64,000 bases of DNA from Lepidodermella squamata. Its lineage: Eukaryota > Gastrotricha. Of the stretch, positions 53,678 through 64,000 are shown piece by piece (position 1 is the stretch's first letter; every line of letters starts with the position of its first letter). The notes beneath the pieces are model-generated. The model saw only the letters and a program-made list of their open reading frames with translations, had not been told where the DNA came from and ran no database searches. The stretch spans positions 496,001 through 560,000 of the forward strand of contig JBLDXI010000004.1 of NCBI GenBank assembly GCA_047495785.1. The letters are read 5' to 3'. The translations under genes and the position numbers were made by a program.

Positions 53678-55230
53678 TTATTTTCTTTGCTATTGGTATT
53701 ATGGATGATGAAATAGAAACAGATTCTTTTATGAAAGTGGAAGATTAGTTTCTAATGCATGAATGATTTCGTCTTATTAAATCATTGATAATCCAAATAA
53801 TTTCGAGAAGTAAAACGTCCTATCGTATCACAGTCCTTTCGAGGTGTAATCAAACGTGTTGCAGTGTTAGAAGTGCGAAGTGCGAAATAGAAAATGTCAT
53901 CGTCAATAGTCAATATTACACAATGAATCTTTTGACATTCCTGTTGCCTCTTGATGCATTGCTATTTTCAAGAACACGGCTGTTCAAGTAGTAGCGTATT
54001 CGCTGACAGCTGCCTAATTTTGAGGCCCGAGCCCGATTTCGGCACGTACGCGCTCGGGCCGGCACCTATGCGGTCTGGTAAGTGAACTTTACCACTCCGC
54101 GCTCGGGCCGGTTTGAAACATGCCCGTATGCGACGTTTACTGTAAATTTAACAAATTCGAAAGAGCCACGCTCAACCGCACGCTAGCCGGCCAAGGTGCC
54201 AGCCCGAGCACGGCGGAGAACAATGCGGGAACCGGGCCTATTGTTAGGCGATCGCACGCGCCGTTCTCGGGCCACCGGGCTTGGACCAGGACTTGATACA
54301 GTTATCGGGCAGGGCGCTGGTTGTAGGATGACCCAAGCCCGGTGCCAGATTTCAGAGGCCCGCGCCCGGCGGCCCGAATGCGGCGCTTAACAATAGCGCT
54401 GGTTCCCATTTTTCTCGCATCGCTCGTATAATTTGCTCAGATAACCTTTAATTTGAACCAATGCGGAACGCGGAACACACATGTTCATTTTTGAGCGAGA
54501 TAACTTGCAACCATGACATTATTCGGTCTATGCTAGCAACAAAATGTTTTTTAACAACCAATATTGACCTATATATGATATGATATGAAGAAGTTCAAAA
54601 TTCGCAGAAGACCAAATTATTCGTGAATAACACCCTCAGGGTGCGATCTTCGATGCCCGAGCTCCCGGGGATGGAAAAATTTTTTTTGCTGTATTTGCCA
54701 AAATGACGAGTCATTTCGGCTAATAACCGAGCGAAGCGAGAAAATGTTGGATATTTTCCACTGAAACACGCCCCAGAACCTTCAAAAATTAACAAAACAG
54801 TGGGATAAATTCTCATTTTGTTGTCTGGCCGGCCCGAGCTGGGGGGGATGATCCCCCCATCCCCCCCTGAAAGTCGCACACTGAACACCCTGATTATTAG
54901 CTCTTTGCAACTGGCTTGAGGAGAATACAGTATGCACGAGTGGCGCACGTAGGCCGGCCGGCCACAGTCTTACCATAATAATTGGTTTCAAATATTTAGC
55001 GATTGTGAGGGTCGAAGTTGAAAAATTGGTCAAGTGGCTGTCATTCGGCATCAGATCACGTGCTCTGATGAGCGACGGTTCGACTCCTCGGAAAGAAGCA
55101 TTTTTTCTTAGCTTTCAATTTTTTTTGTATCGCCTGTGGCCTTTGCTGCGCCCCGTCCCAGCAGAAAATCGCCCTCGTAAGTTCGTTAGTTCGAGCATCC
55201 GTCAAATTATTAAGCCTTCGTCGCAAACAG
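53678..55230. other. Intergenic, with GC-rich CCCGAGC/CGGGCC segment
   Basis: 54020-54390 is unusually GC-rich with repeated GCCCGAGCCCG and CGGGCCGG pieces in both orientations. 54835-54870 has runs of G and C that can pair. The 5' exon or exons of the next gene may lie near 55005-55150, but I could not fix them. Confidence 0.4.
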
Positions 55231-58200
55231 TCATGCAGCAACGGGGGTACGTACGATTCGACGGCCGCGCTATGTCGATGCACATCCGGTTATGCAGGCA
55301 AGCTGTGTGAAGCGTGTAAGTTCTTCTGAGGGCGTGTGAATTCTCGACTCGACTTCTCTCATATAGATTCCTGTCCGAACTGTAAGAATGGAGCCACGTG
55401 TGATGGCCCCAACCACTGCAAGTGTCCGAGTGGCTGGCGGGGATTGAACTGCGACGAATGTGAGTCAAAGATCGCTACGACAAAATCAAGTGTTGATTTT
55501 TCTTCCCGGCCACCAGTTTACTGTAGCGAACCGTGGTGCTGGAACGGCGGAACGTGCATCGGCCCTCACAAATGCGAATGCCTGTCGGGTTGGACCGGGG
55601 CGAATTGCAGCCAGTGTAAGCTAACGCCACCACAGATAGACGGGGAGTTTCAATGAAGCCGCTTGTATATCGAATATCTAACTAATAGAGTACTGTAACC
55701 CCAGCTCGAGAGGTATCGGCAAGGTATAGAGACTCGAGAGGGGCCCGAAAATGTGGGGTGGATTATAGCCAAAAATTCCACATCATTCTTCGTACTTGCC
55801 TCGAGTGAACTGAATTTGCCCCCGAACTGAATTTGCCTCTGAATTTTTCAGCTGGCTGCAACCTTGCGTGTCAAAATGGTGGTAAATGTGGAGCATCCGC
55901 AACCCAGTGCACTTGCCCTAGCGGTTTCAGCGGCAATCTGTGCCAAACAGGTTTGATGGCGCCCCTTGAATATTTGTCGGAATCATTCGCTGTAAACAAT
56001 TTGAAGCCAAGTATTTCGTGGCAACGGGGGCTGCAGCTGATTACGCCAAGTCAGCTTACAACTGCTTTTCGGGTGGCGGGCGACTGGCGCAGCCAATGAC
56101 GGCCGACGAGTTAGCGGCTGCGAAGACGGCCGCCGCCGGCACGCCCCGCTACATCGGGCTGACGGCCAAGTTTCGCCTCATTTCCGGCGATTCGGTAATG
56201 ACCGGACTCCCGGCGTTCCCAGACACTGGGCTGAACGTGGCGGAAGGCTCGGGTGATTGTAAGTGGGCATTACTGCTGCTTTAGCCAGCGTGAAATGCAT
56301 TTTTCGCCTCAGGTCCTTATTTAGCTGGATCATCTAGTGTGACCACCTCGATTGTATGGCGATTTCGCCCGTGCACTGAAACAGTCAGCCACATTGTCTG
56401 CCAGGACGCATCCACGGTAAGTCATCTTTTTTTACCGAATTCGGTCTAAAATTCGTAAAATGTAATTGTATGCAGAAAAGTTTGTGTTCTAAGTAGTATA
56501 GGAAATCACTTTCAAAATTTTCGCCAAAACTGAATTTTCTGATTCAAGTTATCCTTTTTATCTATTTTTCATTGAACTTTGAATCCTTCAGCCAAGTTGC
56601 TTTGACAGCTCTATGATGTCTCTTTCACAGCGTAAAATGTGGTTGTACGCGCAGAACAACAACTTTGACCAGGCCAGGGCGTTTTGCGAGGCGAAAGGCT
56701 TGACAATGCTGAGTATCAAGAAAACGGCAGAGTACTGGCGAGTCCAGTATCTGCTGCAATTCAAATACGTGACTGACATTGCAGTGTGGGCTGGGTTCAA
56801 ACGCGACCGAACACCGCCGTACTACGCTTGGCTGAACAAGCAGCCGTACAGCAGTAACGACGCTCTGCCAGATGGAAACGGCGGAGCTAAAAGGTTTAGC
56901 GACTCTAAATCATGTGAGTGGGATACATTTACCATACTTTTCGCGTGCTATGGTTACAATTCATGTTACAGGCGGTGCAATAGCCGCTGATGGTTCGCTG
57001 TACGCTGTTACCTGTACGACTGCTATGGCAGCTCTTTGTGAGCGTCCTTCAGGTGGGTTCAATCAATTTTCAATCAAGGTTAACTAAGTATGGATAAAAT
57101 CACTTGCCATTCCTCAACCATGAGGTTCCCCGGGCTTATCTTTCGACCATCGACAGTCCGAACCCATAGGAGTGAGCTCACTCAACCCATGAGCCGTCGC
57201 TACATGAAGTTGAAAGGAGAAAATTGAATACCTCTCGACGGTGCCCTAAATTAGCATAAAAGCTTCACTTCTGAACCTGAATTGCATACTCGCTCAATTT
57301 GAATCCTCTTGGTTTCCAGAATTATTGAAACACAGTGGTTAACTGCGTTGATCTCGTAATATTCAGATGATAACAGTTAAAAAACGATAAAACTATTCTT
57401 ATCATAGAATTGACATTAACATATTGCATCGTTTTAGCTATTTGCAACCCTCCGTGCCAAAACGGTGGCTCGTGTTTTGATAACAATGTCTGCTCTTGCA
57501 CTGAGCTTTTCATGGGATCGACGTGTGAAACCGGTTCGTTTGACTATTTTAGCCATTGATTATAACAATTACAGCCCTATTGGCAACGTAGCGCGGCTGT
57601 TCGTCGCAGCGGGCGGGCCGAAGAAGTACGTCGTGGCGATTCGAGCGTGCCAGGCCGAAGGAGCGCCGCCGCTGTCGTGGACAGAAGCGACTTCTTCGAC
57701 GGCTATTAAACTGGTTGCCAACCAGGATTACTGGCTGTCCTATTCCAGGTCGTTCACATTCGATGACGGCCAGGTGCTCGACTGGGGGCTGCAGCCAGTG
57801 AGCTGGTTCCTCGGCGAACCAACCCAAGATGGCGATTGTAAGTTTATGTAAATTCTTACTGTTCTCAGTGAAGCTTATCGCTTAGCTAATTGCAGGCAAT
57901 AAAGTTTTGTAAAATGTGTATTCTCTAGAGCTGAAGACTGCTGGAACATGTTCTTCCCGCTAAATTTCGCTAAAATGCTCAAGAACGCGCGTTTAATTGA
58001 GTTGATCAATTTTCGATAGTACGGACCTGATTACATCCGATTGCGTTTAAAATGCATAGCTTAGCTGGGTTGAAAATCATTTGAAAAATTGATATATATA
58101 TATATATATATATATATTTATTTATTTATTTATTCAGGTCTGACTTTGAGGATCGACTCGGCGTCGTCTTACGGTTACAACGACGTTCACTGCACGTCGT

Positions 58201-58480
58201 TCACTCTAATAAACATCTACTGCGCCGATCCGAGTTCGGTACGCTGCTGTTACATATTATGAATATCATGAAGAGGGGCTTTATTAGGGATTAATTGTAT
58301 ATATTACTTTATTGTTTCAGGGCGAAGTGGCATTGCAGAGCAGTGACGCCGCAAAGTCGTGGACAGAAGCGGACACGTTGTGCAAGGCTGCGTCAAAGAT
58401 GCTGCCGATCGCCGCCGACTCCGCATCAATGTTGAGCCTGGCCACGCGGTTCCCGTCTGCTGTTACCCTGTCGAAAATCC
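55231..58480 (+). CDS. EGF/C-type-lectin mosaic protein, 3'-truncated
   Basis: Exons from the first EGF on: 55231-55315, 55367-55459, 55517-55615, 55852-55950, 56037-56258, 56313-56416, 56592-56913, 56972-57052, 57438-57533, 57592-57837, 58138-58238 and 58321-58480. EGF and CTLD borders are in phase 1, so exons shuffle as modules. Order: four EGF domains ([76 protein letters not shown]), a CTLD split over two exons (ending VCQDAS), a second CTLD (...AALCERPS), a fifth EGF ([19 protein letters not shown]), a third CTLD (...IYCADPSS) and the start of a fourth ([14 protein letters not shown]). The frame ends near 58495 without the rest of the domain. The 5' start with signal peptide is unresolved. 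The product is probably secreted or on the cell surface. Confidence 0.75.
58093..58117. repeat. (TA)n microsatellite in an intron
   Basis: A TA run followed by TTTA repeats, just before the acceptor of the exon at 58138. Confidence 0.8.
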
Positions 58481-58530
58481 GTAGGCTCAGATAGGGTTTT
58501 TGGGATTAGCCACTAAGTCGAACTCCTAAT

Positions 58531-58608
58531 TTAGCCTTCGATAGGCTTTACCATGTTGAAGTGTTTTTGCGTTGGCTCTCGTCAAAAAGAGCAACCTCCA
58601 ATTTAGGC
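58531..58608. repeat. Tandem repeat unit split by the Mutator-like element (left part)
   Basis: Contains TTCGATAGGCTT and GCAACCTCCAATTT. The same two blocks in the same order occur at 61615-61685 on the other side of the element, so the insertion target was a short tandem repeat. Confidence 0.6.
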
Positions 58609-61600
58609 GGTTTACCCTACTTTCCGCCATGGCATTTCCGCTAAGACATTTCCGCCAAGAAAAATTCCGCTGAAAGCATTTCCGCCAGATACCAATTCCG
58701 CCAATATAATATTCCGCCACGGTCATTTCCGCTAGCGTCACTTCCGCCATAGGACAATTCCGCCAAAGACAATTCCGCTTTTTATCACTTCCGCTGAGTT
58801 CGTTTTCCGCCAATCAATATATCCGCTGAATGTCAGTTCCGCTCTTGAATACTTCCGCCGATAGACATTTCCGCTGATTATTTTTCGCATTCATTTAATG
58901 ATGACACAATTTTTTTGAGAATAAAATGCCAAAATAATTTGGAAAATTTCCACATGGTGCTTTTCTTTTACAATTCAGTGACCAATGATGTAGAATGGTG
59001 ATCATAAACTTCCTTCGAAGAAATTAAAAGCAATTTTTCAATCGATGCTCAATAACAAAGGGCAATTGAATTCAAAACGCAGCTGAGATACGCAGAAGAC
59101 CGCAATGCCAGTTAGTGAAATTCGTCATGAAATAAATGAAACGAAATAAAAGGCGGTTACAAATCAGAAAATTACATGGAAGACATTTTCCAAACTAAGA
59201 GTTTCCACTTCAAGAGTCGAAAATGCATTTTTGGTCTATTTTTTAGTTTTTCCTTGCTGAGTTTTTTTACTGCCAGCCTGCTTACCACCTCTCAGCCTCT
59301 AGATGGCTTTACCACTAAGGGAAGGCCTTTGAAATTATATAGGTTTGTGATTAGAATTCGTAAATGTTTATTATTTTTGAGTTTTATAGAGGGTTCCTGT
59401 ATCGGCGTGTTGCTGGAACCGAGTCATGGCGCTGCCTTCAAGATCGTTGCGGCAAGTACTGCCGCTTCAACGCCAACGGATTCGAGGGAGCTGAGCCGCA
59501 GCACAGTCATCCACCGAACCCGGAAAAGGTTGCCGAGATTTTCACGGAAAACAACATGCGAAGGCGCGCAGCCACTGAAAACACCGGCTACGACACCATC
59601 TTCGATGAAGAAGCTGAGAGGGTAATTATGAATGAAGAAGCTGATTAGGTGGTAAAATTGATCGTTTTTTTGTTGTTTTACAGCTGCTTGCAGAGCACGG
59701 TGAAGCAGCCGCATCGTTACTGCCGCAATATCGGGCAATGAGGGCTTCAATGGCTCGGAAGCGTAGGCGACGTGATGAACCCAGAGAACCTGCTACATCA
59801 GCCGAGTTCGTGGCAATGTTGAATGGCGATGTGGATGCGGAGGCCGACTTGAGACCATACGTCGAAACTCGGGATCAGAGTCGGTTCCTTCTTTTCGCGG
59901 CTAGTGAAGCGAATGAAGAAATGGCCGTGTTTGGGACCCACGCTGATTTGGCGAGAATGTGTCAAGCAGAGCGGCTATTCATGGACGGCACATTCAAGGT
60001 TTCTTTCAGAACTTGGTCGTCATGTTAATCTCTCTTTTGTAATTAGGTTGCCCCTCGCGTCTTTAGCCAGCTCTTCATAATTCACAGCTTGGAGCAGGGC
60101 ACTATGTACCCGCTGTGCTATGCATTGCTGTCGTCAAAAAGCCAGCCTTGCTATCAACGCTTTTTCCGGCGACTCAAAGACTACTGCCAGGACCACGTCC
60201 ACATGAACCTCAGGCCAACTGAAATAACTGCTGATTTTGAATCCGGGCTCATCCCCGCTATTGCCGCGGAGTTCCCCACGGCTCAGTTTGTTGGCTGTTA
60301 TTTTCATTACTGCCAATGCCTGTACACAAACGTCGTCGATCGTGGCCACGCGGTAAGTGAACTTGATTTCCGCTGAATTGTTAATTATAAATCAATTTAT
60401 ATAGGTTCTGTACAAACAAAACCAGAATTTCCGCCTTTGGGTTCGCAAGTTAATGGCTCTGGCGTTGCTACCGCTCGATAGGGTCGACGAATACATGGCC
60501 CGTGTCATCGAAGAAGCCGACACCCCAGAAAAGGAAGATTTCCTGGTCTACTTCGTCCCGCAATGGCATGAAAACAATGTCATCTCTCACGCGCACTGGA
60601 ATGTTTACGGCAGAGACACGCGCACCAACAACGCCGTTGAAGGTTAGTTGATGAGTATTTCCATCCTTTTCATAAAATCTATTCTGTTAAGGCTACCATC
60701 ATCGGCTCAATCGCCAAGTTGGACATCGCCACCCAGGTGTGTGGAAGCTCCTTGAAAAGCTTGTCGACGAGGAGCGTCATCACCGTCTCATGCGATTGCC
60801 CGTGGCAGCTGGAGCTCCAGGTACTTGAATGCCCCTTTTCAATCTTGAAATGTATTAATTTTCCATGCTAGGTCAACGAAAATTGCCAAAATATGTGAGG
60901 ATCAACGAACGGCTGGAACGGCTGCGATTCCGACTGGAGCACAACCAAATGACTTTGGACCACTACCTCACGGCTGTCCAAAACAATGTCGCTGAGTTCG
61001 CCGACTTCGCTGTCGATCAACTGGATATTGAACCCGATTCTGGCTCCGATTACCAGCCGAGCACCTCGAGCACCGAGACGGCAACTGACTCTGATTAACT
61101 TTCGTCTTCTAATTATTATTTGGATATATAATTTATTCATTCGTTAAAGGATCTGCGAAAGTTTAACTAAAGAATAAAATAAAAATACTTTTATGCATTT
61201 TTTCCTTAATTCGTCATTACTTCATTATGCATCAAGGGATGTTACTGCTGAAGATGAAATTAAATTTTCTTTCAAACGAAGTAAAATTTAGATTTAAGCG
61301 GTTTCTCAAAATTCATAATGAAAAATTGAATTGCTCAAATTAGCAATAAATTGAACAATGGTCAGCGGAAACTCCCCTTAGCGGAAACTCCCCTTAGCGG
61401 AAATTCTCCTTAGCGGAAATTCCCCATGGCGGAATTTATTTTAGCGGAAAACTCACTTGGCGGAAAAGGCGATAGCGGAAAATGCACTCGGCGGAAATCG
61501 ATCGTGGCGGAAATGCCATTGGCGGAACTATCATTGGCGGAAATGACCCGTAGCGGAATTATTTTTGGCGGAAATGGTTTAGCGGAAATGCAAAAGCGGA

Positions 61601-61613
61601 AAGTAGGGAACAC
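58609..61613 (+). mobile_element. Autonomous Mutator-like element (MULE) with hexamer-array TIRs
   Basis: 3005 bp. The left end GGTTTACCCTACTTTCCGC and, inverted, the right end GTGTTCCCTACTTTCCGC are followed inward by 16 TTCCGC hexamers (58621 to about 58875) and 16 GCGGAA hexamers (about 61364-61600), spaced about 15-19 bp. The flanks AATTTAGGC (58600-58608) and GATTTAGGC (61614-61622) form a 9-bp target duplication with one difference, as expected for Mutator. The interior encodes a FLYWCH/MULE transposase. Confidence 0.85.
59176..61098 (+). CDS. FLYWCH zinc-finger MULE transposase
   Basis: Exons: (59176)-59341, 59392-59621, 59684-59998, 60047-60352, 60405-60642, 60692-60820 and 60872-61098. 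The first joins to the second to make a FLYWCH finger (TTKGRPLKLYR, then GFLYRRVAGTESWRCLQDRC...H.H). The transposase core carries a candidate DDE triad: D in LFMDGTFK, D in ITADFESGLIPAIA, and E in NNAVEGYHHRLNRQVG, with the C..H signature FVGCYFHYCQCLY between. The C-terminus is acidic, Ser/Thr-rich. It would cut and join the element ends; the FLYWCH finger is a candidate for recognising the hexamer array. No stop or frameshift was found. The first exon start is uncertain, because the hydrophobic 5' part of the frame may not be coding. Confidence 0.8.
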
Positions 61614-62000
61614 GATTTAGGCTTCGATAGGCTTCCTGTGATTCGGCTGAAAATGACCTAAAGTCGCAACCTCCAATTTGGCCTTATTTAGCCTTTGCTC
61701 ATTATTTCAAAAATTTGACGATTCTAGCCTTTTTCAGATCGATTCAAAGTTGGCCTCGGATAGGCTTAGGCATTGGAGGAGCCTAAAATAGCCAACGAAC
61801 CGCGTTTCTCATTATTGCGTTATTAGAATCATTCAACATGAACGTATTCTCAAAATCTCGTGGTTTTAACATCAACTATCTTTTTCCTGATTTTTGTGAC
61901 AAGAGGAAGACACGATTGACGCAGAATAACTTTTATTTTAGTTGAAATTTATACTTAATTGAAATGAGATTAACAAAGAATTTGAAAACACAAGCATAAA
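61614..62000. repeat. Right part of the split tandem repeat and spacer
   Basis: 61615-61685 repeats the pattern left of the element. 61686-61795 has further degenerate GATAGGCTT/TTTAGCC units. No gene was seen. Confidence 0.5.
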
Positions 62001-62750
62001 TCAGAAACTTGTCTCTACGCAATTTGGAAATGGCACTATGTACTTCACGCCTTTGTACTTCATACAAACAGCTGGGGCGATTATTTGCTCCAGTTTGATG
62101 TAGATATCTTCGCCATTGTCGGTAGCTGTTGAATCGACTTTATGAACTTGCACTCCTCGGAACAGTTTTCCAGTGAACTTCAAAGCTTTCACGTAGGTTA
62201 TATCTTGATAGCAGATCAGATACCTCACCTTCGCGAAGATTTTCGGACCAATTTGCAGATAATCGCCAGCGGCTATGCTGATTTTCTTGGCCATGACATT
62301 GCAAATACCACGAGTCCATTTTCTTATCACCACTTTTTCATCAATCATCAAACTCAAATCCCGGTAAAGATAGTAAGATGAGTAAGTGTTGACAACCGAC
62401 TCAGCGCCGAGCCCGATCAACTTGGCATTTGAAGACTTCACGACGGTGCCAACATGGCGATAGCCATTAGACAAAAGCTGCAGAGCCCATTCCGGAGGGT
62501 CTTTCGCAGAAATCAGTAGTTCCATTAACAACACACGGTCAACACTTTGGACCACAACTCCGTTGCCACTGGTAAGGTACCGAACGAGTTGACCGGCCTT
62601 GCTCTCGAAACCAAAGGTGCTATACTTGAACAATGGCCCGAAATTTTCAACGTCCTCGTGCATGTGTTCCGCTTGGTGGACACTAGTATAACAGGCGCCC
62701 GCTTCGCGGGCGCCAATGTATGTATACCGGATTGACGATTTGGAAAGCAA
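62001..62750 (-). pseudogene. DUF4218-like tail of an animal CACTA/EnSpm-type transposase
   Basis: A 249-residue frame. Residues about 28-60 read AEHMHEDVENFGPLFKYSTF followed by GFESKAGQLVRYL, the motif found near the C-terminal part of tnp2/DUF4218 transposase proteins (HLxxDVxxFGPL...FxFE). The rest resembles the variable tail of such proteins. The catalytic region upstream is absent, and the window shows no CACTA end next to it. It is unrelated in sequence to the tail of the transposase at 37101-41304. It is either a fragment or the last exon of a gene whose upstream exons are lost. Confidence 0.55.
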
Positions 62751-62819
62751 TAAAAGGAAAGACTCAGTTTTATTTCACACTAAACAACCGCAATTCAAGG
62801 AAGAAAAAAGCGGAGATAA

Positions 62820-63419
62820 TTAATAATCGGTGTAAATTTCATGAGAGGTGAGGTTGCATTCTTCGGCTTCTTTCTCAGGGTTGTCGAACGATATCAGGCA
62901 GTCTTAGAATTAAGAATATTAAAATGGTCATATGTATTTGATGGAAATTTCGCTTTACTCACCGTAGACGTAGCCGGGGTCGACATCCTCCAGATACATG
63001 TGTACAATGGCAACGGTGCAGTTGACTTCTTGCATTTCTCGCCCTAATCGCCTGAAACCGCGTGAATCCAAGTGAGAGGACATCGCCTGTCGCCAATTGC
63101 TGACATACGCTGTCCGCCACGTCTTAATCCAGATGAAGTAGTACCCCATATCTGGGTCGTCGTCAAACTCGGGGTCCCAGTAGTCCTCGGCATCCTCATC
63201 AAGTCGAGAGTCATCCGGGCTGCAAGATTCATATAGGAATTTCCATCCAGGAAATTTTGGTACGAAGCCAACGCCGCAAATCTCAAATATCTCTTGAAAA
63301 ATTTGTAGAATACCACACCTGGAAACGGATTCTCGCAGATCTCGGTACCAGAAGACGTACTCTTCGGGGATTTCGTAATAAACGCGATAACGGTCAGTGT
63401 AATACCAACTGGGGTACAT
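62820..63419 (-). CDS. Small acidic protein of unknown function, two exons
   Basis: Exon 1 63419-62963 (start MYPSWYYTDRYRVYYEIPEE) and exon 2 62902-62820 join over a 60-bp GT-AG intron in phase 1 to give about 180 residues. The protein is Tyr/Trp-rich at the N-terminus, strongly acidic in the middle (DDSRLDEDAEDYWDPEFDDD) and ends HEIYTDY. There is no signal peptide. The frame is open further upstream to about 63512, so an earlier start or 5' exon is possible. I recognise no domain. It lies between two transposon fragments on the same strand and could be a transposon-borne gene. Confidence 0.5.
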
Positions 63420-63633
63420 ATTAGTCGAAATATTATTCTGATCTAAAAAAATAATTTGAATTAAATAAATTAGGGAGAGGAGATAGTTTGTGGACGAAAT
63501 TCTGACGTCCACAACTGGGGAAGAATAAAATTTGAGATCATGAAAAGTGAAGAATTCTGGAAAATGAATTATGCTATGCGGATAGAATAGAAAAAATTAG
63601 GTAAAGCTGGATGTAAGAAGTGGCTATAAGCCA

Positions 63634-64000
63634 TCATTTCAGCAACACCTCAGGATAGACAACATTGACGGTGTAGTACTGCTTTGTCTTCTTGTCGTAG
63701 TGGCTGAAAACAATAAGGTTTCGTGGATCTCGAACGCGAGATAAAGCGACGTAAAGCTGGCCGTGAGTAAAAACTGGGTGGTTGGCCAGATGTAAGCCGA
63801 CAACGTTGAAGGTTTGTCCTGTAAAATAAAAGAATGAATAAATAATCGGTAAACGAAGGAAATGTAATGGTTCACCTTGACTTTTGTTGATTGTCATAGC
63901 GAAAGCAAGTCTTATTGGAAACTGTTGCCGCTTCATTGGAACAGGGAAAACGCTCTCATCGGTGTTGAAATCAATTCGTGGAATGAGAACAACCTCGCCT
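63634..64000 (-). CDS. Helitron-type Rep/Pif1 helicase, C-terminal end (partial)
   Basis: Exon 64000-63877 (continuing beyond the window) and exon 63818-63634 join over a short intron; the donor falls inside the codon for the last Gly of KSQG. The sequence has IPRIDFNTD, PIRLAFAMTINKSQG, QTFNVVGLHLANHPVFTHGQ and LYVALSRVRDPRNLIV, the conserved helicase motifs V and VI of Pif1-like helicases as found at the C-terminus of Helitron polyproteins. A cellular PIF1 is less likely, because PIRLAFAMTINKSQGQ with FTHGQLYVALSR is the Helitron form. The Rep domain and Helitron ends are outside the window. Confidence 0.8.
   Translation of the reverse strand, partial: GEVVLIPRIDFNTDESVFPVPMKRQQFPIRLAFAMTINKSQGEPLHFLRLPIIYSFFYFTGQTFNVVGLHLANHPVFTHGQLYVALSRVRDPRNLIVFSHYDKKTKQYYTVNVVYPEVLLK

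Noticed and set aside
57549-57827. Open frames opposite the EGF/CTLD exons
   Set aside because: They are shadows of GC-rich coding exons; no own features.
1-64000. CRISPR-like arrays, bacterial operons or prophage
   Set aside because: The many introns and the eukaryotic transposons show animal DNA. The periodic hexamer arrays have variable, non-unique spacing and lie in transposon ends, so they are not CRISPR.
63634-64000. Cellular PIF1 helicase gene
   Set aside because: The motif wording fits Helitron helicases better, and the neighbours are transposon fragments; only the last part is visible.

Overview
The window is animal (invertebrate) nuclear DNA. Genes are split into many short exons by GT-AG introns that are mostly 50-130 bp. 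The encoded products are secreted cysteine-rich, C-type-lectin-like and EGF-like proteins, and at least ten kinds of transposable element are present. I cannot name the species. All calls come from reading the sequence, and exon boundaries were set by splice signals, frame and comparison between paralogues inside the window.

Layout. 1-2400: decayed R2/NeSL-type LINE. 2775-10092: a 2.75-kb near-perfect inverted repeat (2794-5543 and 7124-9873). Each arm carries a secreted Cys-rich gene, the 3' exon of a paralogue, and the 5' part of a Gypsy-like LTR element. A second LTR element and a 43-bp fold-back junction lie between the arms. 10.8-11.35 kb: pogo-like MITE. 12.7-24.2 kb: cluster of lectin-like genes (F minus, B minus, A plus, C plus). 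25.0-29.7 kb: zinc-finger remnant, hAT-like elements, a hairpin element and LINE fragments. 29.9-33.65 kb: lectin gene D followed by a convergent zinc-finger gene. 34.65-46.30 kb: an 11.66-kb CACTA element with its own genes and a nested LINE, inserted in the promoter relic of another lectin copy. 46.65-47.28 kb: second zinc-finger gene. 48.06 kb: CTLD relic. 49.18-50.03 kb: non-autonomous Mutator-like element. 51.87-53.68 kb: lectin gene E. 55.2-58.5 kb: EGF/CTLD mosaic gene. 58.61-61.61 kb: autonomous Mutator-like element. 62.0-64.0 kb: DUF4218-like transposase fragment, a small acidic gene, and the C-terminal end of a Helitron/Pif1-like helicase.

Two items stand out. First, the lectin genes share an architecture of six four-cysteine modules, C-x(8-10)-C-x6-C-x(n)-C (module 5 is C-x8-C-x3-C), laid out exon by exon with conserved exon lengths and followed by one or two C-type-lectin domains. 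I do not recognise this module. Second, the Mutator-like element and its non-autonomous relative have terminal inverted repeats built as periodic arrays of the hexamer TTCCGC. There are 16 copies per arm in one and 13 per arm in the other. The hexamers are kept while the spacers have diverged, which suggests arrays of transposase binding sites.

The host genes look like recently expanding secreted proteins. Lectin plus zinc-finger units were duplicated, and a 224-bp tract including introns is identical between C and D, suggesting gene conversion. Transposons have repeatedly broken copies.
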